From assembly GCA_964517355.1 (NCBI GenBank), contig CAZFCK010000108.1, positions 1 through 15,268 of the forward strand: a stretch of DNA of 15,268 nucleotides, given 5' to 3'. Every line of letters begins with the position of its first letter. The first letter of the stretch is position 1. Source of the stretch: CAZFCK01 sp964517355. GTDB taxonomy: Bacteria > Desulfobacterota > Desulfovibrionia > Desulfovibrionales > Desulfovibrionaceae. Below the pieces are notes generated by a model. It saw only the letters and a list, made by a program, of their open reading frames with translations, ran no database searches and was not told the DNA's origin. Both the position numbers and the translations under genes were made by a program. Positions 7,656 to 15,210 of the stretch are shown one piece after another.

Positions 7656-8522
7656 TTACAGCGCAATACCGGTATGCGCCTTGTAGGCGCGTACGGTGTT
7701 GATCAGCAGTTGGGCGATGGTCATGGGACCCACGCCGCCGGGCACCGGAGTCATGGCCTTGGCTTTTTTGCTGATGCCCTCGAAATCGCAATCACCGCGC
7801 AGCCCGTCGTCGGTGCGATTGATACCCACGTCCACCACCACGGCGCCCTCCTTGACCATGTCCGCGGTAATGCAGCCGGGGCGTCCCACGGCGGCGAACA
7901 GAAAATCCGCCTGCAGGGTTTCTGCGGCCAGGTTCGGGGTCTTGGTGTGGCAGAGGGTCACAGTGGCGTCGCCGTAGGCGCCGCGCATGCCCAGCAGCAA
8001 GGACAAGGGGCGTCCCACGATGTTGCTGCGTCCCACCACCACGGCTTTTTTCCCGGCCGTGGGCAGGTCGTAGCGCTTGAGCAGTTCCAACACCCCGGCC
8101 GGCGTGCAGGGCCGGAAGCCCGGGAGCCCCAGAGCCAGACGCCCCATGCTCGCGGGATGAAAGCCGTCCACGTCCTTGTCCGGCGCGATGCAGGCCAGGC
8201 ACGCGGTTGAATCCAGGGAGCGGGGCAGGGGCAGCTGCAGCAGGATGCCGTCCACTTCCGTACGTTCGTTGAGTTCAAAGATAAGATTGTTGATGGCGGT
8301 GCCGCGGCAGTCCGCGGCAAGGCGGTGGGTCTCGGAACGGATGCCCACCTCAGCGCAGGCCTTGGCCTTGTTGCGGACGTAGATTTGCGATGCCGGATCT
8401 TCGCCCACGATGATCACGGCCAGACAGGGCTGTCTTCCGGCCTGGCGTTGCAGGTTGGGCAGGTTTTCGCGCAATTCGGTGCGGATGGCTTGAGCCGTGG
8501 CTTTGCCGTCGAGCAGGATCAT
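7656..8522 (-). CDS. folD: Bifunctional methylene-THF dehydrogenase/cyclohydrolase FolD
   Basis: A 288-residue cytoplasmic enzyme that interconverts 5,10-methylene-THF, methenyl-THF and 10-formyl-THF with NADP. All family signatures are present: Tyr48 and the catalytic Lys52 in YVRNK, DGILLQLPLP (91-100), DKDVDGFHP (115-123), PCTPAG (138-143), the nucleotide-binding VVGRSNIVGRP (162-172) and PVPGGVGPMT (269-278). Length is as usual for the family. The start ATG at 8522 is preceded by GAGGAG (8528-8533). It is the last gene of the minus-strand set coaX, eno, folD and lies 124 nt after eno. A strong terminator-like hairpin sits directly before its ribosome binding site, so expression probably depends on read-through or is tuned by it. 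Confidence 0.97.
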   Translation of the reverse strand: MILLDGKATAQAIRTELRENLPNLQRQAGRQPCLAVIIVGEDPASQIYVRNKAKACAEVGIRSETHRLAADCRGTAINNLIFELNERTEVDGILLQLPLPRSLDSTACLACIAPDKDVDGFHPASMGRLALGLPGFRPCTPAGVLELLKRYDLPTAGKKAVVVGRSNIVGRPLSLLLGMRGAYGDATVTLCHTKTPNLAAETLQADFLFAAVGRPGCITADMVKEGAVVVDVGINRTDDGLRGDCDFEGISKKAKAMTPVPGGVGPMTIAQLLINTVRAYKAHTGIAL

Positions 8523-8533
8523 TGTTTCTCCTC

Positions 8534-8569
8534 AAAAAGGGCGCGCCGGGCGAAGAGCTGCCCGGCGCG
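8534..8569 (-). terminator. Intrinsic terminator or attenuator between eno and folD
   Basis: On the minus strand a perfect 10-bp GC stem (plus-strand arms CGCGCCGGGC 8542-8551 and GCCCGGCGCG 8560-8569, 8-nt loop) is followed by three C and five T (8534-8538). That is a standard intrinsic terminator for eno, but the folD Shine-Dalgarno begins at the next base (8533). Confidence 0.75.
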
Positions 8570-8646
8570 GATTGCAGATAAGCTGTGGTGCGCGCATGCG
8601 CGTCAATATGCAACACGCGGTCCGCATGTCGCGCCGTAAAAAACTC

Positions 8647-9942
8647 TTAGTCTTCGTCAAAACCGAACTGGGCGGCCATGAAGGGGCCGAAGAAGATGCC
8701 TTCCTCCTCCAGGTCCTCTTCGATGCGCAGGAGCTGGTTGTATTTCGCCAGACGGTCGCTGCGGCACAGGGAGCCGGTCTTGAGCTGCCCCGCGTTCATG
8801 CCCACGGCCAGGTCGGCGATGAAGGTGTCTTCGGTTTCACCGGAGCGGTGTGAGATGACCGTGGTGTACGCGGCTTCCTTGGCCATTTGGATGGTGTCCA
8901 GGGTTTCTGTGACCGTGCCGATCTGGTTGAGCTTGATGAGAATCGAGTTGGCCACGCCTTCTTCGATGCCGCGGGCGAGGATCTCGGGGTTGGTGACGAA
9001 GATGTCGTCGCCCACAAGCTGGATGTGGTCGCCCAGGGTATCCGTGAGCGTGGCCCATCCTTCCCAGTCGCCTTCGGCCAGACCGTCTTCGATGGAAACA
9101 AGGGGAAACTCGGTGGTGAACTGGCTGAGGTATTCCACCATTTCATTGGCGGTGAGCTTTTTGTTTTCACCGGCAAGCACGTATCTGCCGTCCTTGAAAA
9201 ACTCGGACGCGGCCGCGTCGATGCCCAGGGCGATGTCGCGTCCCGGAATGTAACCGGCTTCCTTGATGGCTTTCATGATGTAGCTGAAAGCCTCGTGGTG
9301 GTCCTTCAGGTTGGGGGCGAAGCCGCCTTCGTCGCCCACGCTGGTGATGTGTTTGTCCTTGGCCAGGATGGTCTTCAAGGTATGGAAGGTCTCGGCGCCC
9401 ATGCGCAGAGCGTCGGCAAAGGTGCCGGCGGACAGGGGCATGATCATGAATTCCTGGATGTCGAGATTGTTGGGGGCGTGCGCGCCGCCGTTGAGGATGT
9501 TCATCATGGGCACGGGCAGGATTTTTCCGTTGACGCCGCCCAGGTATTGATACAGGGGCAGGCCCACGTGTTCCGCCGCGGCGCGGGCCGTGGCCATGGA
9601 CACGCCCAGCATGGCGTTGGCGCCCAGGCGGGATTTGTTCTCCGTGCCGTCCAGCTCGATGAGCAGGTTGTCCAACGCCACCTGGCGCAGGGCGCTCATG
9701 CCGATAATGGTTTCAGTGAGTTCGCCTTGAATGTGCTCAATGGCTTTGAGCACGCCCTTGCCGCCGTAACGGCTTTTGTCGCCGTCGCGCAATTCAAGGG
9801 CCTCGCGGGTGCCGGTGGAGGCGCCCGAAGGCACGGCCGCGCGGCCCGTGGCGCCGGATTCCAGGGTCACTTCCACTTCCACGGTGGGATTGCCGCGCGA
9901 ATCCAGAATTTCGCGGGCCCAGACAGATACGATGGTGCTCAT
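8647..9942 (-). CDS. eno: Enolase (phosphopyruvate hydratase)
   Basis: A 431-residue enolase that converts 2-phosphoglycerate to phosphoenolpyruvate in glycolysis and gluconeogenesis. It is full length compared with the E. coli enzyme (432). The conserved residues are visible at the expected spacing: Glu164 and Glu205 (in SVGDEGGFAP), the magnesium ligands Asp242, Glu285 (SIEDG) and Asp312 (GDD), the catalytic Lys337 (ILIK), the HRSGETED loop at 375-382 and Lys398 (GQLKTG). ATG 9942 has AAGGAG 7 nt upstream (9950-9955). The stop is TAG at 8647. It sits 117 nt after coaX on the same strand. No separate promoter is obvious in that gap. Confidence 0.98.
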   Translation of the reverse strand: MSTIVSVWAREILDSRGNPTVEVEVTLESGATGRAAVPSGASTGTREALELRDGDKSRYGGKGVLKAIEHIQGELTETIIGMSALRQVALDNLLIELDGTENKSRLGANAMLGVSMATARAAAEHVGLPLYQYLGGVNGKILPVPMMNILNGGAHAPNNLDIQEFMIMPLSAGTFADALRMGAETFHTLKTILAKDKHITSVGDEGGFAPNLKDHHEAFSYIMKAIKEAGYIPGRDIALGIDAAASEFFKDGRYVLAGENKKLTANEMVEYLSQFTTEFPLVSIEDGLAEGDWEGWATLTDTLGDHIQLVGDDIFVTNPEILARGIEEGVANSILIKLNQIGTVTETLDTIQMAKEAAYTTVISHRSGETEDTFIADLAVGMNAGQLKTGSLCRSDRLAKYNQLLRIEEDLEEEGIFFGPFMAAQFGFDED

Positions 9943-10047
9943 GAAACGTCTCCTTTTGGCAAGGTGTAGGCGTGACGGGGTTCCCCGTAAGTAAATGTGT
10001 TCCGCGGACCAGGAACGTCCATGGCCCGCGTCCGGGTCGGTTGTTTG

Positions 10048-10075
10048 CGCCCCCGGGGGTTATGTCGCGGGGGCG
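10048..10075. other. Inverted repeat spanning the coaX stop codon
   Basis: CGCCCCCG (10048-10055) and CGGGGGCG (10068-10075) form an 8-bp GC stem with a 12-nt loop that includes the coaX TAA (10060-10062). CCCCCGGGGG at 10050-10059 is itself a palindrome. On the minus strand it is followed by CAAACAACC, not a T run, so it is a weak terminator candidate at best. Confidence 0.3.
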
Positions 10076-10869
10076 GTTTCCTCATATAGAAGCCAAAGCC
10101 CTTCAAGCAAGAGCTCGGGGTGCAAAAAATCAAAACAGGAGCACACGGCGCCCACGGCGGAGGCCAGACCGCCGGAAGCGACCACCACAATGCCTTCCGA
10201 GGGCGCGCCCTGCCGGACCAGGTCCTCGCGCAAGCGCCGGCAAAGCCCTTCGGACATGGCTGCGAATCCGAATAGAATCCCTTGGTTGAGGCATTGCAGC
10301 GTGCTTCTGCCGATGCGCAACGTGGGGGATTCGACCTGCAACCGTATGCGGGGCAGTTGCGCCGTGCGGCTCGCCAGCGCTCCAGCCGATGAGAGCACGC
10401 CTGGACAAATAAGGCCGCCTAAATAAGCGTTGTCGGACACGCAGTCAAATGTGGTGGCCGTGCCGAAATCCACATTGATGCAGGTGTGCGCCCCGGTCAC
10501 TGCTTTGGCCGCCCAGGCCAGAACCAGCCTGTCCGCGCCCACTTCCTGGGGGCGTTCGTAGCGGTTTTCCAGGGGAACGGGCATGTCGCGCCCCGCAAAC
10601 ATCGTGGGGCATCCCGCATAGCGCCCGCATGCGCCGCGTACGACCTCGTCCAGCGCCGGGACCACGGAACAGGCGGCGCAGGCGTCGATCTCCTGGGGCT
10701 TCACGCCGGCGTGGGCCAGGAACCCGAGCATGGAGAGCCCGAGGGAATCGGCTGTTTCCGCCGGATTGACAGGCAGGGTGTATTTGTGCGCCATGCCGTG
10801 CCCGTGCTGGTGGAGCCCGAGCTTGACGTTGGTGTTGCCGATGTCGCAGAGCAGGGTATAGCGCGCCAT
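10060..10869 (-). CDS. coaX: Type III pantothenate kinase
   Basis: A 269-residue type III pantothenate kinase (CoaX), which phosphorylates pantothenate in the first step of coenzyme A synthesis. The family motifs are seen: the N-terminal phosphate-binding DIGNTNVKLG (9-18), GADRL (111-115), DFGTATT (134-140) and GG.ICPG (151-157). The length is normal. ATG 10869 is preceded by AAGGAG about 11 nt upstream. It is the first gene of the minus-strand group with eno and folD. The DNA upstream contains an 8-bp hairpin (10942-10966), and I see no clear promoter. The protein is unusually rich in Cys (11), some of it clustered (CAAC 64-67; CSC 243-245); I do not see a metal site that explains this. Confidence 0.95.
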   Translation of the reverse strand: MARYTLLCDIGNTNVKLGLHQHGHGMAHKYTLPVNPAETADSLGLSMLGFLAHAGVKPQEIDACAACSVVPALDEVVRGACGRYAGCPTMFAGRDMPVPLENRYERPQEVGADRLVLAWAAKAVTGAHTCINVDFGTATTFDCVSDNAYLGGLICPGVLSSAGALASRTAQLPRIRLQVESPTLRIGRSTLQCLNQGILFGFAAMSEGLCRRLREDLVRQGAPSEGIVVVASGGLASAVGAVCSCFDFLHPELLLEGLWLLYEETAPAT

Positions 10870-11249
10870 ATGGACCGGTTCTCCTTAATGAGTGCTGTTG
10901 ATATCACGAAGCGGGCGCACGTGCTAGCCGCTATCAGATTTGCGCGGGACTGGCTACATCCCGCGCATGCGCAACGCACCGAAAACATATTACCGGGTGC
11001 ACAAATTTTTCATCTTTTCTGCCCCCATTAAGGAAAAGCCGGCAGGCCGCGAGGGACGCGCATGCTTTTATACGGTGTTTTATTGACAACATTGCCGCGT
11101 TACGGAAAAAAATGTATGGCGTCGAAAGGGGGGGAACTCCATGTTCTTGCGGAGTTCTGTCCGCTGCTGAGAAGAAATTTTCTTTTGGTGATTCCAGCCG
11201 TAAATTTTTTGAGCGCATATCGACGTTGAAGCAGGAATGCCTCCATCAG

Positions 11250-11373
11250 GTTAAGAACCTTTTGAAAAAGGTTTTTTATGAATCTTCAAAACATTTTATC
11301 TTGTGTAATTTGTTGATATATTGTTTGTTTTAGTGCGTGGTATTCGCGAGTCCAGGGGGACGTTCCCCCCTGG
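11250..11373 (-). repeat. Dispersed repeat, partial copy in reverse orientation
   Basis: Read on the minus strand: hairpin CCAGGGGG/CCCCCTGG (11352-11373, centre GGAACG), then CGCGAAT, an AT-rich spacer and an AAGGTTCTTAA hairpin. The same order and, within 1 nt, the same spacing occur on the plus strand at 7509-7634; shared words include CGCGAAT, AGATTC and AACCTTTTT. The leading GCGGGC hairpin is replaced by a different C-rich sequence. No minus-strand gene ends next to it, unlike the other copies. Confidence 0.7.
11256..11277 (+). terminator. Terminator-like hairpin upstream of the bd-like operon
   Basis: AACCTTTT (11256-11263), a 2-nt loop and AAAAGGTT (11266-11273) run into a T tract (11272-11277). 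The stem is only AT-rich in its upper part, so strength is moderate. It would stop plus-strand transcription entering from the 11040-11250 region, so an operon promoter would lie downstream, or the hairpin attenuates. Confidence 0.45.
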
Positions 11374-11445
11374 CGGGGGTTGGGGCGAAGCCTCAAAACG
11401 ACCCCTCTTACCGTTAACATGCTTTAACAGGAAAGGGAGAACCGT

Positions 11446-12552
11446 ATGGATCCTGCCAGCCTGATTCCCGAGGCCGCCGCGATTCCCATGCAGCCCTGGT
11501 TGTTGCAAGTGCTGCTGGTGCTCACGTTCGCGCTGCATTTGCTCTTGATGAACATCGTGGTTGGGGGGAGCGTCGTGGCCCTGGTCGAGGAGTTGCGGAA
11601 CAGGAAGCAAACCGCAGGCACACCCGTGGGGCGCGAGCTTTCCACAAAAATGACCATGACCCTGGCCCTGGCCGTCAATATGGGCGTGGCGCCGCTGTTG
11701 TTTTTGCAAGTGCTCTACGGTCAGTTCCTGTACACCAGCTCCACGCTCATGGCCTGGTTCTGGCTGGGGTTGCTGGGGGTGCTCATTGTGGCCTACTACG
11801 GGCTGTATCTCTATAATTTCAGGTATAACCACCTGGGCCGCAGGCGCCCGTTGCTGCTGGGCGCCTGCGCGGCGCTGCTTCTGTGCGTGGCCTTTTTGTT
11901 CAGCAACAACATGACGCTGATGCTCAAGCCCGAAAGCTGGCTGCGCTATTTCGACGCACCGGGGGGGGCGCTACTGCATTTGGCCGAGCCGACCCTGCTC
12001 CCGCGCTATTTGCACATGGTGGTTTCCGCTCTTGCCGTGGGCGGATTGTTCCTGGCAGTTGCCGCGAATTTCAAACGCAAGCGGGAAAAAATGACTCCCC
12101 AGGACGCGGAACGGCGCGTTAACCTGGGCCTGCGCTGGTTCACCCACGCCACGTTGCTGCAGCTCGTTGTGGGAACGTGGTTTCTGCTCGCCCTGCCGCG
12201 CCCCGTCATGCTGCTCTTCATGGGCAAGGGCGCGCCGCACACCGCGCTTTTCGCGGCCTCCTTGGTGCTGCTGGTTCTTTCGCTGTATTTCGGGTTCCGC
12301 CGCAACATCCGGGCCACGGTTTGGACCCTGGTCGCGCTGGTGCTGGTCATGACCGTCATGCGCGCCCTGGTGCGGGCGGCCTACCTTGCGCCGTATTTTT
12401 CCATGGAGGATCTGGCGGTGGCGCCGCAATACGGCCCCTTTGCGTTGTTCATGATTTCATTGCTCCTGGGACTGGCGGTCATCGCCTGGGTCCTGAAACT
12501 GGCTCTTGCGGCGGGAGCGCGCGCCACGGGCCATAACGGGCAGGAGGGCTGA
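11446..12552 (+). CDS. Membrane subunit, cytochrome bd superfamily-like (paralogue of next gene)
   Basis: A 368-residue protein with about nine predicted membrane helices (roughly 18-49, 68-93, 96-123, 134-153, 186-208, 220-242, 253-274, 280-302, 322-348). Helix 1 has His31, with Gly at +9 and Glu at +18, the same spacing as around His19 of E. coli CydA. Helix 5 begins HMVVSALAVGGLF (His190), which resembles the CydA helix that carries His186, a haem b558 ligand. The positions matching CydA Glu99/Glu107 (helix 3) and Glu445 (helix 8) hold neutral residues. Overall it aligns helix by helix with the membrane part of the next protein. I infer a non-oxygen-site partner subunit, like CydB beside CydA, possibly holding a low-spin haem b. 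Start ATG 11446 has GGGAG 7 nt upstream. The stop is 1 nt before the next start, so the two are co-translated. The family assignment is my reading of motifs. Confidence 0.65.
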   Translation: MDPASLIPEAAAIPMQPWLLQVLLVLTFALHLLLMNIVVGGSVVALVEELRNRKQTAGTPVGRELSTKMTMTLALAVNMGVAPLLFLQVLYGQFLYTSSTLMAWFWLGLLGVLIVAYYGLYLYNFRYNHLGRRRPLLLGACAALLLCVAFLFSNNMTLMLKPESWLRYFDAPGGALLHLAEPTLLPRYLHMVVSALAVGGLFLAVAANFKRKREKMTPQDAERRVNLGLRWFTHATLLQLVVGTWFLLALPRPVMLLFMGKGAPHTALFAASLVLLVLSLYFGFRRNIRATVWTLVALVLVMTVMRALVRAAYLAPYFSMEDLAVAPQYGPFALFMISLLLGLAVIAWVLKLALAAGARATGHNGQEG

Positions 12553-12553
12553 G

Positions 12554-15202
12554 ATGGATTATCCGGTCTGGTGGATTCCGAGTCTGAGCGCCGCGCTGCC
12601 CGTGGCGGTCATCGCCATAGTCCATGTGTTCATCGCCCATTTCGCCATCGGCGGCGGTTTGTTTCTGGCCCTGGCCGAGCGGGTGGGCCTGAAGCGGGGC
12701 GGGCAGCCGGTTTTGGATTACGTGAAGAAGCATACCCGCTTTTTCCTGCTGTTGACCCTCGTGGCCGGGGGACTCACGGGCGTGGGCATCTGGTTCGTCA
12801 TCGGCGTGGCCAGTCCGGCGGCCACGAGCGAGCTGATCCATATTTTCATGTTCGGCTGGGCCACGGAATGGGTGTTTTTCATCGGTGAGATCGTGACGCT
12901 GATGGTCTATTACTACACCTTCGGCAAAATGCGCGGCCGGGAGCACCAGATTGTGATCTGGCTCTATTTCATCTTCGGCTGGCTTTCGCTGTTCATGATC
13001 AACGGCATCGTGGGCTTCATGCTCACGCCCGGCGCGTGGACTCAAAGCAAGGATTTCTGGGACGGCTTCTTCAACCCCACGTTCTGGCCGTCCCTGGCCT
13101 TCCGTACGGCGCTGTGCGTGATGTTGGCCGGGGTGTTCGGCTATCTCACCGCCCTGCGCATACCGGATGCCGCGGTGCGCGAGCGCATGGTGCGCTTTTC
13201 CACGTGGTGGGCCGCGGCGCCCTTTCTGCCGCTGGTGCTTTCCTCGGCCTGGTATCTCCTGGCCCTGCCCGGTCCGCAACTGGACATGGTATTGCAAAAA
13301 TCCCAGGAAATACCCCCGGTGATGCGATTGTTCGCGGTGTGCACGCCGCTGATATTCTTGGGCGCCCTGGCCATGGCCTTTCTGACGCCGGCGCGGAACC
13401 GTCCCATTCTGGCCTGGCTGCTCCTGCTGCTCTCCTTTGTGCAACTGGGCGCTTTTGAATGGACGCGCGAGGCCGGGCGCAGACCTTATCTCATTTGGGG
13501 CGACATGTATTCCAACAGCATTCCGGTCGCGGAGGCGGGGGCGCTCGACCAGTCGGGCATCCTGCCCCGCGCCAGATGGGTGCGGCACAAGGAAGTGACG
13601 GAAGCCAACATGTTGGAAGCCGGGGAAGACCTTTTCCGCTTGCAGTGCGCCACATGCCACAGCATCGGCGGCGCCATGCTCGACATCCTGCCGCGGACCG
13701 CGAAATATTCGCAGTTCGGCATGGAGGCGCAGCTGACCGGGCAGGGGGTGCGCAGCCCCTATATGCCGCCTTTTGTGGGCAACGACGCCGAAAAGGCGGC
13801 CTTGGCCGCCTATGTGGTGCGCGGGCTGCATGGTAAGGAGGAACATGTGGCCGAGGTGCGGCCGCCCCAGCTTGAAACGCCGGAGCTCGCCTGGGACGAG
13901 GACGGTGAATACCTGCTTCTGGCGTGGAGCGCCCAGGGTATGCATACCTTTTCCGACGCGGGGCGCTTTTTTTCGGTGCTGCCCCCGGGCAATACGTTTT
14001 ATGCGCAGTTGTTGCGGCGCGATGCCCAGCCCGAGCTGGTCACCGAGGGCGTGAAGCTCTACTACACCCTGGAGCAGGGCTTTGGGGAGCCTGTGAAACA
14101 TCTGCGTTTGTGGGAGTTCATGATCCCCACGTTTCACCTGGAGCGCAAGCCGAACCAGGGGATAACGGGCAATTTCCCCAGCGGGACCTTGCACCTGGAT
14201 GCCGAACGCCGGGCCTGGACCACGGATATGGTGCCGGTCTCGCCCTACGCCGAAGACGGTTCGGTGTTGCCTTACCCCCTGGTCACGGTGGAGGCGCGCG
14301 ACGCCGAAACGGGCGAGTTGCTGGCGTCCACCAAGGCCGTGGCTCCCGCGTCCACGGAAATGGGCTGCAAGAATTGCCACGGGGGAACGTGGCGCATGCC
14401 CGAAAGCGCCCCCGTCATGGGGCTGGCCGACGAGACGGCCAGGGACGTGTTGGCCATGCACGACAAGCGCTCCGGCACGAAACTTCTCAAGGAGGCGCAG
14501 TGGGGGCATCCCAAGCCCTGCCAGTTCTGCCACGAGGATGCGGCCATGACCCGCTATCAAGGCAAAAAGGATAATCTGGGGCTATCAGCGGCCGTTCACG
14601 GGTTTCACGCCCCCTATTTGGCGAGGCGCGGCGAGGAAGCCTGCAACGCCTGCCATGCTGGTTCTCCCATGGGGGGCACGCGCATGCTGCGCGGGCTGCA
14701 CAATGAAATGGGTCTGGTGTGCACGGACTGCCACGGCGGCATGATCGATCATTCCCTGGCGCTGCTCAAGGCCGAGGAACAGAAGGGCAAGCCAGGCGCC
14801 GCACGGCTCATGCGGGGGCTCGCGCCGCAAGAGGTGGAAAATACGGATGCCGTCGCCCCGCGCAAGGCCTGGGTGCAGCAGCCGGATTGCCTGGGCTGCC
14901 ACGAGCTGGACGGAGCCGGGGGCGAGGTGGTGCGTTCGAGCGCCTTCAACTTCTGGACTGAGGCCGGCGAGGAAAACCTGTTCCACATGCGCCAGGGAGA
15001 ATTGGGCGCCATGATGTGCACGGCGTGCCATAACAGCCCCCATGCGCTGTACCCCGCGGTGAACCCCTACGGCGAAGAGCGCGACAATATGCAGCCCCGC
15101 AGCTACTCGCGCCAGTCCAGGGCCTTCGGCTACGACCAGAATTGCGAACCCTGCCATACCATGGATATGGGCGACTTCCCCCATCATCCCGCCGGGCCGT
15201 GA
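12554..15202 (+). CDS. CydA-like membrane core fused to mono-haem and seven-haem cytochrome c domains
   Basis: An 882-residue fusion. Residues 1-315 form about eight membrane helices with CydA-like ligands: His24 (Gly at +9, Glu42 at +18, as around CydA His19), Glu105 and Glu112 (compare Glu99/Glu107) and Glu306 in EAGRRPY (compare Glu445 in the CydA ExGRQPW motif). No match for His186/Met393 or the quinol loop is seen. Residues ~345-425 are a class I cytochrome c (CATCH 365-369, probable axial Met404 in YMPP). Residues ~430-600 are beta-rich and unclassified. Residues 600-882 hold seven more CXXCH: 605, 656, 697, 723, 779, 822, 864. With an outside N-terminus, as in CydA, eight helices put the haems in the periplasm. 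I infer an oxidase-type core fed by c haems, not quinol. AGGAGG (12542-12547) precedes ATG 12554; a frame opening at 12506 lacks such a site and overlaps the previous gene. Confidence 0.75.
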   Translation: MDYPVWWIPSLSAALPVAVIAIVHVFIAHFAIGGGLFLALAERVGLKRGGQPVLDYVKKHTRFFLLLTLVAGGLTGVGIWFVIGVASPAATSELIHIFMFGWATEWVFFIGEIVTLMVYYYTFGKMRGREHQIVIWLYFIFGWLSLFMINGIVGFMLTPGAWTQSKDFWDGFFNPTFWPSLAFRTALCVMLAGVFGYLTALRIPDAAVRERMVRFSTWWAAAPFLPLVLSSAWYLLALPGPQLDMVLQKSQEIPPVMRLFAVCTPLIFLGALAMAFLTPARNRPILAWLLLLLSFVQLGAFEWTREAGRRPYLIWGDMYSNSIPVAEAGALDQSGILPRARWVRHKEVTEANMLEAGEDLFRLQCATCHSIGGAMLDILPRTAKYSQFGMEAQLTGQGVRSPYMPPFVGNDAEKAALAAYVVRGLHGKEEHVAEVRPPQLETPELAWDEDGEYLLLAWSAQGMHTFSDAGRFFSVLPPGNTFYAQLLRRDAQPELVTEGVKLYYTLEQGFGEPVKHLRLWEFMIPTFHLERKPNQGITGNFPSGTLHLDAERRAWTTDMVPVSPYAEDGSVLPYPLVTVEARDAETGELLASTKAVAPASTEMGCKNCHGGTWRMPESAPVMGLADETARDVLAMHDKRSGTKLLKEAQWGHPKPCQFCHEDAAMTRYQGKKDNLGLSAAVHGFHAPYLARRGEEACNACHAGSPMGGTRMLRGLHNEMGLVCTDCHGGMIDHSLALLKAEEQKGKPGAARLMRGLAPQEVENTDAVAPRKAWVQQPDCLGCHELDGAGGEVVRSSAFNFWTEAGEENLFHMRQGELGAMMCTACHNSPHALYPAVNPYGEERDNMQPRSYSRQSRAFGYDQNCEPCHTMDMGDFPHHPAGP

Positions 15203-15210
15203 GGATACGG

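Larger units (their letters stand above)
10870..11445. other. 576-nt divergent intergenic region with several hairpins
   Basis: No convincing gene. Contents in order: hairpin GCGCGGGA/TCCCGCGC (10942-10949 and 10959-10966) in the coaX leader; the self-complementary GCGCATGCGC just after it; a TTGACA at 11083-11088 without a matching -10; hairpin GAACTCC/GGAGTTC (11134-11140 and 11151-11157, 10-nt loop) preceded by seven G; the terminator-like hairpin at 11256-11277; an AT-rich spacer; the CCAGGGGG hairpin at 11352-11373; and the ribosome binding site of the next gene (GGGAG). A frame of 73 codons at 11112-11333 runs through the hairpins and is probably chance. Confidence 0.5.

Noticed and set aside
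8591..8602. CGCGCATGCGCG palindrome, with a similar GCGCATGCGC near 10964
   Set aside because: Short alternating GC palindromes are expected by chance in DNA of this composition, and the two sites share no flanking sequence.
11083..11111. TTGACA as a -35 box for the bd-like operon
   Set aside because: The -10 position at 17-18 nt spacing is only a run of A, and a terminator-like hairpin lies between it and the operon.
11112..11333. A 73-codon plus-strand frame before the bd-like operon
   Set aside because: It reads through two hairpins and a repeat copy, has AT-rich codons unlike the neighbours and only a weak upstream site.
12479..14560. A 693-codon open frame on the minus strand opposite the haem fusion gene
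   Set aside because: His/Arg/Gly/Gln-rich shadow of the sense frame, no domain, and the sense frame has eight CXXCH motifs and a good ribosome binding site.
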